64,000 nt of DNA from Planctomycetota bacterium (GCA_021776735.1 JAJFFH010000024.1:23744-87743); one strand, 5' to 3'; shown: positions 27,670 to 37,322, counted from the first letter of the stretch. The notes: a model not told the origin generated them from the letters alone. Numbers and translations are program-made.

Positions 27670-29588
27670 TGGCGGGCATCGGCTTCGAACTCCGCCGCAT
27701 GATCGACGAGCGGGACGGCTTTTTGGCCAAGGTGCGCGCCTACGCCTGCGCCGGGTTGATCTCGTCGGGGCCGTGGTTGATGACCATCCTGACGCTGTCG
27801 CTGCTGAGCGTGGCCGGACCCTACGTGAGCGGCGGCCATCGCGGCTACGACCTGTTCCGCGCGCTCGTGACGTATGCGTTTGCGTTCAGCCTGCTGATCA
27901 CCGGGGTCGTTCAGATGGCCGTCACGCGGCGCGTTGCCGACCTGCTGTACGCCAAGGAGCACCAGCGCGTTCTGCCGGCGTTTGCCGCGACACTCCTTGC
28001 GACCGGACTGGTCCACGGCGTGCTCGCCGCCTGGTTCGCGGCGTGGGCGGGGTTCGGCGTCACGCTGTCGTGCCTTTGCGCGGCCCTCTTCGCGGTGATC
28101 GGCATGACGTGGATCGCGCTCATCTGGCTCAGCGTGTCCCGCCAATACGACGACGTGTTGCGCGCGTATGTCTACGGCACGCTCGTCGCGATGGTCGGGG
28201 TCGTCTTGTTGCTGCTCGGCCGTGGAACCAACGGCGTGCTCGCCGCCTACATGGCCGGGCAGGCGTTCACGCTGATGCTGCTTGTGCGCACGATCGTGCG
28301 CGGCATGGAGGCCGGCGGCAAGCGCGAGTTCATCGCGCTCAGGAGCACGATCGACTTCCCCCGCCTCGTGGGTATCGGCCTGCTCTACAACGGCGCGATC
28401 TGGATCGACAAGATGGTGTTTTGGTTCCTCGACGGCGTCGGTCCGCACCCGTTCGTGCGCTACCACCCGCTCTACGACACCTGCTCGTTCCTCGCGTACC
28501 TCACGGTCGTGCCCGCGCTCGCGGTCAACCTCGTCCGGCTCGAGACGTCCTTTTACGAGAAGTACCGCGAGTACTACAGCGCGATCCTCGGCGGCACGCC
28601 GCTCAAGGTCATCGACGACAAGCGCAGCCGCATGCTCGGCAATCTGGGCGAGGGTGTCGTGCGCCTTCTGCGTATTCAGGGCGCGATCACCATCGCGGTG
28701 ATCCTGTTCGCGCCGCCCATCGTCGAATTCCTGGAACTGCCGCCCGCCGCCATCCGCGTGTTTCGGCTGACGTGCCTGGGCGCACTGTTCCATGTGCTCT
28801 TGCTGATCACGATCCTGATGCAGATGTATTTCGACCTGCGGACGCAGGCGCTCGCGACCTCGCTCGTGTTCTTCGTGCTGAACGGGACGCTGGCGTGGTG
28901 GAGCGTGCACCGCGGCATCGACACGTACGGCGTCGGCTACGCGCTCGCGTCGTTTCTATCACTGCTGCTCGGCTTCCTGCTGTTGCACCGCGCCCTCGAC
29001 CGGCTCGACTACATGACGTTCACCTCTCAGCCCATTTCCACCGACCGCCCCGAAGAGGCGGCGCCCGATGCGGTGCCCGAACAGGCACAAGACGAGAGCG
29101 AAGACGAAAACAACGAAGACAAAGCCAAGGACGGCGATGCCCCTGCAAAGGCGCCGGTTCCGACGGTGACGCCCGCCCCATTTGTCGCGTCACCGAAGGA
29201 GCCCCCGCTCGCCGCACCGGAACTTCCGGTGCGTGTGCCCGAGCCTCAACCCGAGACGGCCGCATCCGCGGTCGGCGCGGGGGAAGCCGGCGCCGGAGCA
29301 GACATCGGACCCTTCACGCAAGACGCGGGATCCCTGGCGGGAGAGGACCTTCACCCCGAAACCTCCGCCCGTCAGGACCCGCCGACTGCCACGGAGACCG
29401 ATCTGGTTGCATCGCCGTCCGCGGCATCTTCGCCAGAGCCCGGCAAGCCCAACGCACCCGACGACCGCTTCATCCTGTATCCGCCGAGCGCAAGCAGCGA
29501 CGACGGCGAGGAGGACGAGGACACCCCGGATCTCGAAGAGACGATGCTCGAGCCGTCGGACTGGCTCAAGAAACCGGCGGATGAGTAG
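27669..29588 (+). CDS. pelG: PelG, multi-spanning membrane protein of Pel synthase
   Basis: 639 residues versus ~456 in P. aeruginosa. The first ~450 residues hold about twelve membrane helices with the PelG N-terminus (MAGIGFELRRMIDE, FLAKVRAYACAGLISSGPWL). It is the flippase-like polytopic subunit thought to move the chain across the inner membrane. It starts in the stop of pelF (TAATG). From about residue 455 an acidic, Pro/Ala-rich cytosolic tail is added, with dispersed-motif copies at 29129-29138 (KDGDAP) and 29411-29420. The tail ends ETMLEPSDWLKKPADE. Confidence 0.88.
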   Translation: MAGIGFELRRMIDERDGFLAKVRAYACAGLISSGPWLMTILTLSLLSVAGPYVSGGHRGYDLFRALVTYAFAFSLLITGVVQMAVTRRVADLLYAKEHQRVLPAFAATLLATGLVHGVLAAWFAAWAGFGVTLSCLCAALFAVIGMTWIALIWLSVSRQYDDVLRAYVYGTLVAMVGVVLLLLGRGTNGVLAAYMAGQAFTLMLLVRTIVRGMEAGGKREFIALRSTIDFPRLVGIGLLYNGAIWIDKMVFWFLDGVGPHPFVRYHPLYDTCSFLAYLTVVPALAVNLVRLETSFYEKYREYYSAILGGTPLKVIDDKRSRMLGNLGEGVVRLLRIQGAITIAVILFAPPIVEFLELPPAAIRVFRLTCLGALFHVLLLITILMQMYFDLRTQALATSLVFFVLNGTLAWWSVHRGIDTYGVGYALASFLSLLLGFLLLHRALDRLDYMTFTSQPISTDRPEEAAPDAVPEQAQDESEDENNEDKAKDGDAPAKAPVPTVTPAPFVASPKEPPLAAPELPVRVPEPQPETAASAVGAGEAGAGADIGPFTQDAGSLAGEDLHPETSARQDPPTATETDLVASPSAASSPEPGKPNAPDDRFILYPPSASSDDGEEDEDTPDLEETMLEPSDWLKKPADE

Positions 29589-29602
29589 GGTCTGCCGCGC
29601 TT

Positions 29603-31174
29603 TCAGCGGGTGACGGACGTTCGCGGCGTGAGGACCGCGCGCACCTTGCGTGCCATCTCGTCCGGCGTGAAGGGCTTTTCCAGGAACGCCGCGCCGTGCT
29701 CGAGGATCTTGTTTTGCTCGATCGCGTCCGCCGCATAGCCAGACATGTACAGAACCCGCGTTTCAGAGTGAAGGCCGCGCACCTTCTCGGCCACTTCGGG
29801 TCCGCACATCTCCGGCATCAAGACGTCCGTCAGCAGGAGGTGCAGCCGCCCCTGATACCGGCGCGCGATTTCGATGGCCTCCCGCGGGTGCTCGGCGACC
29901 AGGACGTGGTAGCCGTATAGCTGAAGGATATCGAACGCGACATCGCGGACCGCTTCCTGATCCTCGACCAGCAGGACCGTCTCGGTGCCTTCCAGGTCGG
30001 TCTCGAATACCGGCTCCTCCTCGCTCTCGACGATCGTTTGCTCCACGGCGGGCAGATAGACGCGAAACGTGGTCCCGAGCCCGACCTCGCTGTAGACCTC
30101 GATGTGCCCGCCGCTCTGCTTGACGAGACCGTAGACCGAGGGCAATCCGAGTCCCGTGCCCTTCTCGGGCGGCTTGGTCGTGAAGAAGGGCTCGAAAATA
30201 CGCGCCTGGGTGTCCTTGTCCATCCCGCAACCCGTATCGGACACGCTCAGAACCACGTACGGGCCCGGCAGCACGCCTGCCTGCACGGCGGCATACACCT
30301 CGTCGATGTACTTGCGACCGGTCGCGATCGTCAGCGTGCCCCCCCCGGGCATCGCGTCGCGCGCGTTGATGCACAGGTTGAGCAGCGCATCGTGGAGCTG
30401 ATCCATGTCGATCAGCACGGGCGACAGATCCAGAGCGGGCCGCACGATCAGGATGATGTGATCACCCAGGACGTGGCGCAGCATCTCGTCGCAGTCGCGC
30501 ACGACGCGGCTGAGACTGACCGCCACGGGTTGCAGGACCTGGGCCCGGCTGAAGGCGAGCAGGCGCCGCGTGAAGCTCGCGGCGCGCTGGCCGGCGTCGC
30601 GGATCATGCTCACCTCGCGGTGAAGCGGCGTATCCTCCTCAAGCCGGCCCAGCGCGAGGTCGGCGTAGCCGCTCACGATGGCCAGCACGTTGTTGAAGTC
30701 GTGCGCGATGCCGGCCGCAAACCGTCCGAGTGCCTCCATCCGCTGGCCCCACCGCACACTCGTGTCCAACCGGTGCCGGGCCACCGCATACTGGACCGCG
30801 CGGCAGAGCGTCGCTCCCGTTCCGTCCCGCTTGAGTACGTGGTCCTGCGCGCCGGCCTCGAGCGCCGCCCTGGCCAATTCCGGCGCCGCCACGGTGTTTG
30901 TCAGGACCACGACCGGAAGCGACGGGTGCCGCTCGACCATGGACCGGACGGCGGCGATACCGGGAGCGTCCGGAAGATCCAGGTCGAGAAGGACCGCATC
31001 GAAATGCCCCTCTTGCAACACGTCTTCGGCGTCCGCAAGGCTCCCGGCCGTCGCCGAAACTTCGACCGGCTGCGGCTGCTCGCGCAACGTTTCCCGAATC
31101 CACCGGGTCTCGTCCGGATCGCCGTCCACGACCAGAATCGAGAGCGGAGGCTCCCTTCCGGCCTTCGCGTTCAT
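29603..31174 (-). CDS. hybrid histidine kinase, REC-HisKA-HATPase-REC
   Basis: 523 residues from the ATG at 31174 (a TTG 7 codons upstream is possible). The N-terminal receiver has phospho-Asp in VLLDLDLPD. The H-box is AAGIAHDFNNVLAIVSGYADL, and the HATPase has the N box LCINARDAMPGGG and DTGCGMDKDT...KGTGLGLPSVYGLV. The C-terminal receiver has Asp in LLTDVLMPEM and lysine in FLEKPF. No membrane segment, so it is cytosolic. It is convergent with pelG and divergent from the next kinase. A motif copy encodes VDGDP (31118-31127), though this is also natural for a receiver domain. May belong to Pel control by position only. Confidence 0.85.
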   Translation of the reverse strand: MNAKAGREPPLSILVVDGDPDETRWIRETLREQPQPVEVSATAGSLADAEDVLQEGHFDAVLLDLDLPDAPGIAAVRSMVERHPSLPVVVLTNTVAAPELARAALEAGAQDHVLKRDGTGATLCRAVQYAVARHRLDTSVRWGQRMEALGRFAAGIAHDFNNVLAIVSGYADLALGRLEEDTPLHREVSMIRDAGQRAASFTRRLLAFSRAQVLQPVAVSLSRVVRDCDEMLRHVLGDHIILIVRPALDLSPVLIDMDQLHDALLNLCINARDAMPGGGTLTIATGRKYIDEVYAAVQAGVLPGPYVVLSVSDTGCGMDKDTQARIFEPFFTTKPPEKGTGLGLPSVYGLVKQSGGHIEVYSEVGLGTTFRVYLPAVEQTIVESEEEPVFETDLEGTETVLLVEDQEAVRDVAFDILQLYGYHVLVAEHPREAIEIARRYQGRLHLLLTDVLMPEMCGPEVAEKVRGLHSETRVLYMSGYAADAIEQNKILEHGAAFLEKPFTPDEMARKVRAVLTPRTSVTR

Positions 31175-31222
31175 ACATGATCTTATCGGAGCCAAGCCAC
31201 GTTTCCTTTACTTTCACTGTGG

Positions 31223-31242
31223 TATCCCTTATGCCAGGGATA
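31223..31242. promoter_or_regulatory. inverted repeat between divergent kinase genes
   Basis: TATCCC-N8-GGGATA, extending to GGTATCCC/GGGATATC with one mismatch, in the 164-bp gap between the two kinase starts. It could be an operator for either gene; no regulator is known. Confidence 0.35.
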
Positions 31243-31338
31243 TCTAGGGGAACCGCGAAAGCCCCTCTACATACCGGCCTTCAAGATCTTCTTGAGTGAC
31301 GACCCGATAGCTCCGATGTCTATGATGGAGTCACTTCA

Positions 31339-32790
31339 ATGGAAACGGTCAAGAAGACGCCTCACACCAAGGCAGCGCCCGCGTCGGACGCCCCCGCACG
31401 CCTGCACCTCCTGCTGGTCGATGACGACCCCCACATCCCGGAACTCTACCGGGACTACCTCGCAAGTGCCTCCGGACTAACTCCCGAACGAGTCTCACTC
31501 GTACTCCATGTCGCATCCTCGAGCCGGGCCGCGGTGAACCGGTCCCGGGCAATTCGCGAAAAAGGAGAGCGGCTGGCGTGTGCCCTCATCGACTACGACC
31601 TGGGAGAAACGCCGAACGGAATCGACACGACGCTCGCACTATGGGAGATCGATCCGGAGACGCAGTGCACGCTGGTGACCGGAGCGAGCGAACTCGGGGA
31701 CGCCCAGACGGTCCAGCGCATACCGGCGCAGTTCCTGATGAACTGGGACTTCCTCGCGAAGCCGTGCGGGCCGTTCGTAATCGCGCAACGGGTCCGTCGC
31801 TCGGTCTCTGCATGGATCGCGCGGCGAGCGGCCAAGAGCCGCACGAGGGAGATCGAGGGCCTTGTCGACGAGCTCTCTCGGGTGAACTCCGAACTGGAAG
31901 AGAAGGTTGCCGGGCGCACGCTTGACCTCAAGCAGCGCAACGAGGAACTCGAGACGAATCATCGCGACCTGGAGCGCGCGTTCGCGGATGTCGAGCGGGC
32001 GCAACATCAGGTTCTTCAGAGCGAGAAACTGGCATCGATCGGCCAGCTCGCGGCCGGTGTCACCCACGAGCTGAACAACCCGATCGGCTTCGTTCACTCC
32101 AATCTCGGAACGCTGGAGCGATATGCCACATCGATCGGCACGCTCCTGGACGCGTACGAGGCCCGCCTGGGCCCGGACGATGCCGAACTCAGCGCGCTGC
32201 GCCGCGAACTCAAGATCGACTTCCTGCGCCAAGACCTCCCGGCGCTGGTGAAAGAGTCGCGCGAGGGCACGGAGCGGGTCAGAAAGATCGTGGCCGACCT
32301 GAAGGTGTTTTCGCATCCGGGCGGTTCCGGGCCGGCCTATTCGGACCTGCTCGAAGGCCTTGACAGCACGCTCAACATCGTGGGCAACGAGTTGAAGTAC
32401 AAGGCGAACGTCGTCCGCGACTTCGGCGAACTCCCGCGAATCCGGTGCCTGTCCGACCAACTCAACCAGGTGTTTCTCAACATCCTGGTCAACGCCGGGC
32501 AGGCCATGGAGTCGTTCGGCGAAATCGTCGTCACGACGCGCGCCGAACCCGAGCACGTCCTGATCTCGATCCGCGACAACGGGCCGGGCATCCCACCCGA
32601 GATTCTGGAACGCGTGTTCGACCCGTTCGTCACGACCAAGGAAGCGGGCAAGGGAACCGGCCTCGGCCTGAGCATTTCCTACGACATCGTCCGCAAGCAC
32701 TGCGGCGAGCTTCACGTAAAGAGCGAACCCGGCCAGGGGGCCGAGTTCACGATCCGACTGCCGATCAACGGCTGCGGAGGAGCATCATGA
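31339..32790 (+). CDS. histidine kinase with N-terminal receiver domain
   Basis: 483 residues. The N-terminal receiver ([20 protein letters not shown]; Asp in ALIDYDLGE) is followed by a coiled coil (~160-225), an H-box [17 protein letters not shown] and an HATPase ([36 protein letters not shown]). Soluble. It overlaps the following response regulator by 4 bp, so kinase and receivers form one operon of three genes. Phosphorelay from the kinase to the next two proteins is inferred from this arrangement. Confidence 0.86.
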   Translation: METVKKTPHTKAAPASDAPARLHLLLVDDDPHIPELYRDYLASASGLTPERVSLVLHVASSSRAAVNRSRAIREKGERLACALIDYDLGETPNGIDTTLALWEIDPETQCTLVTGASELGDAQTVQRIPAQFLMNWDFLAKPCGPFVIAQRVRRSVSAWIARRAAKSRTREIEGLVDELSRVNSELEEKVAGRTLDLKQRNEELETNHRDLERAFADVERAQHQVLQSEKLASIGQLAAGVTHELNNPIGFVHSNLGTLERYATSIGTLLDAYEARLGPDDAELSALRRELKIDFLRQDLPALVKESREGTERVRKIVADLKVFSHPGGSGPAYSDLLEGLDSTLNIVGNELKYKANVVRDFGELPRIRCLSDQLNQVFLNILVNAGQAMESFGEIVVTTRAEPEHVLISIRDNGPGIPPEILERVFDPFVTTKEAGKGTGLGLSISYDIVRKHCGELHVKSEPGQGAEFTIRLPINGCGGAS

Positions 32791-33947
32791 ACACCCGAGA
32801 TCAGCCGTGGCTTCTCCTGTGCGTGGACGACGAGCCCAATATCCTGCGCTCCCTGCAACGCTCTTTTCTCGACGAGCCGTGGGAAATCTGCACGGCGGAC
32901 GGCGGCGAAGAAGCCCTCGCCATCGTCGGAGAACGGCGCCCGGACGTGATCCTCTCGGACTACCGAATGCCGGGCATGAACGGCGTGGAATTCCTCCAGC
33001 AGGCCAAGCGCGTCCACGCGGACAGCATCCGCATCGTGCTCAGCGGCTATGCGGACCTCGACGTCATTCTCGCCGCACTCAACGAGGGCGAGGTCTACCG
33101 CTTCCTGAGCAAGCCGTGGAACGACGGCGAACTGCGCGACGTGATTCGCAAGGCGATCGGCGTCAAGCACCTTTCGGATCAAAACAAGAGCCTGCAGGCG
33201 GAACTCGAACGCTCGCTCGCGGAACGCACCGCGGAGCTGCATGCCAAGCGACGCGCCCTCGTCCTGAACCGCGAGGTACTGGAGCTCCTGCCGCTTCCGA
33301 TCCTCGTAATCAACGAGCAAGGAACGGTGACATTCGCCAACGCAGAGAGCCGCACGCTACTCAGCACGGGTGGCGAGGATCCGGTCGGCCTGCCGGCGCC
33401 GCCGCTCGTCGCCGGCCGCCGCGAGCGCTTCAGCCACTCGTCGAACGTGCCGGGCGTCGTGGTCCGCCACATGGGCCCCTTCGTCCACAAGGGCAAGCCG
33501 GTCGGCGCCGTCATCATGACGATCGACGTCGAGGCGTTCGCACGCCACGGAGAGCCGGTCGCCGCGCCGGGGCAGTCAAGGACGGCGATGTCTTCGGACG
33601 GCCCGACCGCGGACCCGATGGCCGCCGATTCCGCGCCCCCGCCCACGCCTTTCGCCATCCCCGACGCGTCTCCCGCCGACAGTGAGACTGCCGACAGTCA
33701 CACGGCCGACAGTGACACGGCCACGGAGAGTGGGCCGAATCAGGAACGCCCGGCCCTAGCTCTCGCCGCCGCGGACGTCGACAACACCAACGCCGACGAC
33801 CCTGGCCCGTTGCCGCCGCTGGACGCCATTCCGGCGCCGGCCGCGCCGCGCCTGCGCTACAACGACGAGTATTTCGCGGAGCTTCCCTCGGAGCCGCAAG
33901 AACGCGACAAGCCCCGGAGCCCCGGGAACGGAGAATGGAATGAATAG
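32787..33947 (+). CDS. response regulator, REC plus PAS-like domain and disordered tail
   Basis: 386 residues from ATG 32787, overlapping the kinase stop. Receiver at residues ~5-125 (CVDDEPNILRSLQR, phospho-Asp in VILSDYRMPG, FLSKPW), of the RpfG-like kind often linked to c-di-GMP enzymes. After a coiled coil comes a PAS-like segment (LLPLPILVINEQGTVTFAN). The last ~110 residues are low-complexity, with a short repeat (DSETADSHTADSDTATES). The motif copy at 33580-33589 is read as RTAMSSD. There is no DNA-binding or enzymatic output domain, so it likely acts by protein contact. Confidence 0.82.
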   Translation: MNTRDQPWLLLCVDDEPNILRSLQRSFLDEPWEICTADGGEEALAIVGERRPDVILSDYRMPGMNGVEFLQQAKRVHADSIRIVLSGYADLDVILAALNEGEVYRFLSKPWNDGELRDVIRKAIGVKHLSDQNKSLQAELERSLAERTAELHAKRRALVLNREVLELLPLPILVINEQGTVTFANAESRTLLSTGGEDPVGLPAPPLVAGRRERFSHSSNVPGVVVRHMGPFVHKGKPVGAVIMTIDVEAFARHGEPVAAPGQSRTAMSSDGPTADPMAADSAPPPTPFAIPDASPADSETADSHTADSDTATESGPNQERPALALAAADVDNTNADDPGPLPPLDAIPAPAAPRLRYNDEYFAELPSEPQERDKPRSPGNGEWNE

Positions 33948-34416
33948 ACTCGGAATCGCCACCGTGATGTTCGTCGACGACGAGCCGTCGATCCTCAGCG
34001 CGCTGCGCCGCCTGCTGCACGACGAGCCGTACAAGATCGTCACCTATGAGAGCCCGACCGAGGCATTGGTCGCGGCAAACCAGGATCCGCCGGCGGTCGT
34101 CGTCGCCGATTACCACATGCCAGGCATGACCGGACCCGAGCTGCTGCAGGGACTTCGGCGGCTGAACGAGAACATCGTCCGCATCATTCTCACGGGCAAG
34201 CCCGACGTCACGGCCGTGCTTGACGCGGTCGAACTCGGCGCGGTTTACCGCTTCCTCCTCAAGCCCTGGGACGAGGACGAACTGCGCGTGTCGCTGCGCC
34301 GGGCCGTCGATCACCACTGCCTGCTCGACGAGCGGACGGCGCTCCAACGCCGGATTCGCGAGCAGGAACGACGTCTGGCCTCCCTGCAAAGCAACGTGGA
34401 AGCCTCACGCGGCTGA
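33940..34416 (+). CDS. single-domain response regulator
   Basis: 158 residues. A receiver with FVDDEPSILSALRRLL, phospho-Asp in VVVADYHMPGMTGPELL and lysine in FLLKPWDEDELRVSL, then a short helical extension. It overlaps the preceding gene by 8 bp. Similar to the receiver of the upstream protein, so probably a paralogue from local duplication. CheY-like relay role is inferred. Confidence 0.85.
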   Translation: MNRLGIATVMFVDDEPSILSALRRLLHDEPYKIVTYESPTEALVAANQDPPAVVVADYHMPGMTGPELLQGLRRLNENIVRIILTGKPDVTAVLDAVELGAVYRFLLKPWDEDELRVSLRRAVDHHCLLDERTALQRRIREQERRLASLQSNVEASRG

Positions 34417-34587
34417 CCGCGACGCCGATAAGAAACAACCGGTCCGGGAAAGACCGGGGAGTCCCTGTCGTGATACATATCCAAACTATGGTTTCCACAC
34501 ACGCGACAGGCCAGGCTCCCCCATCTGCGAGTGCAGATCCCGGACCATTTTCTCCTCGCAGGCCGAATGACACGGACCGGAGCAAAC

Positions 34588-34597
34588 GGACGGCGAT
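34588..34597 (+). repeat. GGACGGCGAT motif, intergenic
   Basis: A full-length copy (GAGCAAACGGACGGCGATGCT) in the convergent gap between the response regulator and the 34619-35221 gene, 21 bp beyond the latter's stop. Confidence 0.65.
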
Positions 34598-34618
34598 GCT
34601 TTCGGCCGACCACTTGGA

Positions 34619-35221
34619 TCAACGCGCGATGCCGCGCTTCGCGCCGTACACCTTGAGGAGGCGGCGCGCGCGCCGAGCCGTCTCGGACCCTCGTCGCGAA
34701 CCCCGGGCAAGCCGGCGCAACATCCGCTCACTCGACGCCGACAGCGCGCCGCGCCGCAACCAGCGCAGTCGCCCGAGCGTCGCTGGTGAATAGCGAAGCT
34801 CGACGATGCGCGGCGGGCCGAGACCCAGCACACGCACGCCAAACCGCACGGGCCGCAGGTCCGGCCGCTCGCCGCAGGGGTACCGAAGCCACACGCGATC
34901 ATCGACCCGCAGGCACCCGTCCGCGAGGCGCGGCCTACGAAACGCTCGCACGGTCTCAGAGCAGATTTCCACGATCCGCGTCACGGCCATGACCGTCAGC
35001 GCCGCCCGAAGTTTCACGCGCGACGCGGGCTCAAGCTGGTCCCAGAACGGCGGCGCGAACGTGCGCAGGCTTCCCCGACTCAACGTGAGCCGCAACGGCC
35101 GTGGTCCCCCGTACGCGATCACCTGGCGGGTCCGCCGCGACCGTCGCCCCGAGGCGATGTAGACGCTTCGACCGCGGACGGGCTTGAGCGTCATCTCGTA
35201 GAACGCAAGGAGCAGTACCAC
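34619..35221 (-). CDS. arginine-rich protein of unknown function
   Basis: 200 residues from a GTG at 35221; an ATG nine codons in (35194) is an alternative start. Very basic, with a possible PilZ-like or beta-barrel middle part (VRFGVRVLGLGPPRIVELRY) and a basic helical C-terminus. No signal or membrane segment beyond a weak hydrophobic start. I do not recognise the family; the open frame and composition support a real gene. Confidence 0.45.
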   Translation of the reverse strand: MVLLLAFYEMTLKPVRGRSVYIASGRRSRRTRQVIAYGGPRPLRLTLSRGSLRTFAPPFWDQLEPASRVKLRAALTVMAVTRIVEICSETVRAFRRPRLADGCLRVDDRVWLRYPCGERPDLRPVRFGVRVLGLGPPRIVELRYSPATLGRLRWLRRGALSASSERMLRRLARGSRRGSETARRARRLLKVYGAKRGIAR

Positions 35222-35274
35222 GGACGTTGGACGTCGCGCGCCGGGATCGCCTGCGCCGATTCCCGCGCGTGGCT

Positions 35275-36621
35275 CTAGCGAGCACCCGCAAAGCGGACGA
35301 TCGTCTGCGAGCCCTTCCTCGTGAGCGCCGGATTCGTCGACTCCGCCTGCACGGTTACGTATCGCTCGCCCGCCCAGACTTCGTGGCGCACATGCCAGCG
35401 GGTCAGCTTCACCGGCGCGCTGATCGTGGCCGCGCCGAGCTTCTTGAGATCGCCCGGCAACTTCACGCGCGCGAACAGGCGGCGGTCAAACACCCCTTTG
35501 CGGCTCTTCGGCAGATAGTTCAGCATCAGGCCCTGCGACCAGCGCTGCGGACGAACACGAACCAAAAAAGCATCGCCGTCCCTGGCTCCCTCGCTCCGGA
35601 TCGCCGGCTTGTCCAAGGGAGCACGAAGCGGCTGGAAGGCGGGATCGGACAGGCAATAGCGCGAGACCATGCCGCGCAGCATGACGTCGTAGAAACTCTT
35701 GCGCTGCTTGCGGCCGCGGAGAAAGCGCGGAAAGCCCAAGAAGCCGACAGGCAGGCTGGTAAACGCGAGCCGGTACTGAAACGTGCTCACCGCGCCGAGC
35801 GGACAGGCCGTCTGGCGAAAGTGCTCCCACTCGGCCATCGCCATCTCGCCGCGGTCGCCGTCGAGAGCCGCAAACAGGCCGCCCGCGCCCGCGTGCACCC
35901 AGTTGAGCGTGACCAGCCGTTCCGGCGCGATCGTCGTCGGCGGGAAGAACACGAGCTGGTTCATCGAACGGTGGTGGCTGCGCGACAAGACGCCGTTGAA
36001 GCACGCCCCGGAAAACACGACCGGCGCGCGCTCAAGTTCCAGCCGCCCGATCTCCTCGCCCTTCATGCCCTTCACGACGCACCACGCCTGCCCGTGCCCG
36101 AAGTGCATGAAGTAGTCATACGACAACAGGTGCGCCCCGCTTCCGGACATGGCCACGACGCCGGCCTTCGGCGCTGCCCGCGGCGGCGCGGTTTCGCGGG
36201 CGATGATCCGCTCGACGAAACGCAGCAGGTCCTCGCCGTCGCGCGCGCACAGGTAGCCGAAGTGAAAGTCGGGCAGCGGATCGCCGTCGAGGTTGCGGCA
36301 GAGCTCGAGCACCCCGTAATGGAAATCGATGTCGACCGTCGTCGGCTTCAGCACGAACGCCACGTACTCGGGCCCGATCGCGCGCAGCGCCCGGCGCACC
36401 CGCGAAACATCGCCGTCCGTCAGCTTGATCACCTTGGCGCCGCGATGCTTCTTCAGGAGCTCGATCGCCTTTTTGGCCGCGCCGCGGCGCGCCACGTCGG
36501 TCACAATCACGTACTTGCCGCCGGGCTTGGGCAGCCCCTTCGAAAGCGGGATCCAGCCCGGCGGATCGCCGGCGAACGCGGCCAGGGACAGAGCAAGCAG
36601 GGCAGACGGAATGAGACGCAT
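35275..36621 (-). CDS. secreted clan CD (C25/gingipain-like) cysteine peptidase candidate
   Basis: 448 residues from ATG 36621 (ribosome site AAAGGAAC), giving signal peptide MRLIPSALLALSLAAFA. The pattern resembles gingipain-type peptidases: DFHFGYLCARDGEDLLRFVE (the segment before the active site), then HFGHG with the candidate catalytic His, and VVFSGACFNG with the candidate Cys. The C-terminal ~130 residues look like a beta-rich domain. Motif copies at 36409-36418 (TDGDVS) and 35572-35581 (RDGDAF) lie in loops. The similarity is at motif level only, so the catalytic claim is moderate. Confidence 0.5.
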   Translation of the reverse strand: MRLIPSALLALSLAAFAGDPPGWIPLSKGLPKPGGKYVIVTDVARRGAAKKAIELLKKHRGAKVIKLTDGDVSRVRRALRAIGPEYVAFVLKPTTVDIDFHYGVLELCRNLDGDPLPDFHFGYLCARDGEDLLRFVERIIARETAPPRAAPKAGVVAMSGSGAHLLSYDYFMHFGHGQAWCVVKGMKGEEIGRLELERAPVVFSGACFNGVLSRSHHRSMNQLVFFPPTTIAPERLVTLNWVHAGAGGLFAALDGDRGEMAMAEWEHFRQTACPLGAVSTFQYRLAFTSLPVGFLGFPRFLRGRKQRKSFYDVMLRGMVSRYCLSDPAFQPLRAPLDKPAIRSEGARDGDAFLVRVRPQRWSQGLMLNYLPKSRKGVFDRRLFARVKLPGDLKKLGAATISAPVKLTRWHVRHEVWAGERYVTVQAESTNPALTRKGSQTIVRFAGAR

Positions 36622-36710
36622 GATCGTTCCTTTCACAGGTTAGGGGGCGCGGGGGCAGATCTGTTCCGTTTTTTCTGGAACGCCTGGGCGCGCGCTGCTC
36701 CCCTACCCGT

Positions 36711-37322
36711 GTGGACGCCAATCCCTCGCGATCTCGAGAACTGGGATGTGGGCCGCTGGGCGAACTTGCCGAGTTGGCGCGGCACGCGCGCGAGGGCGAC
36801 CGCGCCGCGCTGGAAGCGCTGCTGGAGCGCAGCGTCGGGCTCGTGCACACGATCGCCCGCGCACGGCTGGGCCCCACTCTGGATGCCGACTCCGCAGCGG
36901 TCGATGCGTTGGCCGAGGTCGCGTCCGGTATCGCAAAGCTGCGCGACCCGCGGGCCTACCCCGCGTGGCTGCGGCGGGTGACAACCCGCTGCGCGAACCG
37001 CGAGCGCCGCCGCTGGCGAAAAAACGCCGCGCCCCCGCCCCCCCAAAGAGATACGCCCGCGTCCGTCCCTGCGCCGCACAGCGCGCCGGGACTACAGCCC
37101 GAGGTACTCGACGCCCTCACCGCGCGCGAGGATGCCGCGCGGGTCCGCGACGCGCTGGCCGCCATGTCGCCGCGCATTCGCGAACCGCTTCTGCTGCATT
37201 TTGGCGAAGACCTTGCCTACCGCGAGATCGCCACCGTGCTCGGCACAAGCCTCGGCACCGTCGCGCGGCGCATCAAAGAGGGCCTCGCCCGCCTGCGCCG
37301 CCAACTGGGAGAATCCGAATGA
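36711..37322 (+). CDS. ECF-type RNA polymerase sigma factor
   Basis: 203 residues. A region 2-like segment (LARHAREGDRAALEALLERS, DPRAYPAWLRRVTTRCANR), a proline linker, and a region 4 helix-turn-helix (LAYREIATVLGTSLGTVARRIKEGLARLRRQL). It starts at GTG 36711, is divergent from the C25-like gene with an 89-bp gap, and overlaps the next gene by 4 bp. That pairing suggests the next gene encodes its anti-sigma factor. Confidence 0.8.
   Translation: MDANPSRSRELGCGPLGELAELARHAREGDRAALEALLERSVGLVHTIARARLGPTLDADSAAVDALAEVASGIAKLRDPRAYPAWLRRVTTRCANRERRRWRKNAAPPPPQRDTPASVPAPHSAPGLQPEVLDALTAREDAARVRDALAAMSPRIREPLLLHFGEDLAYREIATVLGTSLGTVARRIKEGLARLRRQLGESE

Noticed and set aside
27093..28910. 605-codon minus-strand open frame opposite pelF and pelG
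   Set aside because: Antisense to well-recognised Pel genes; the translated product is a Gln/Arg/His-rich shadow.
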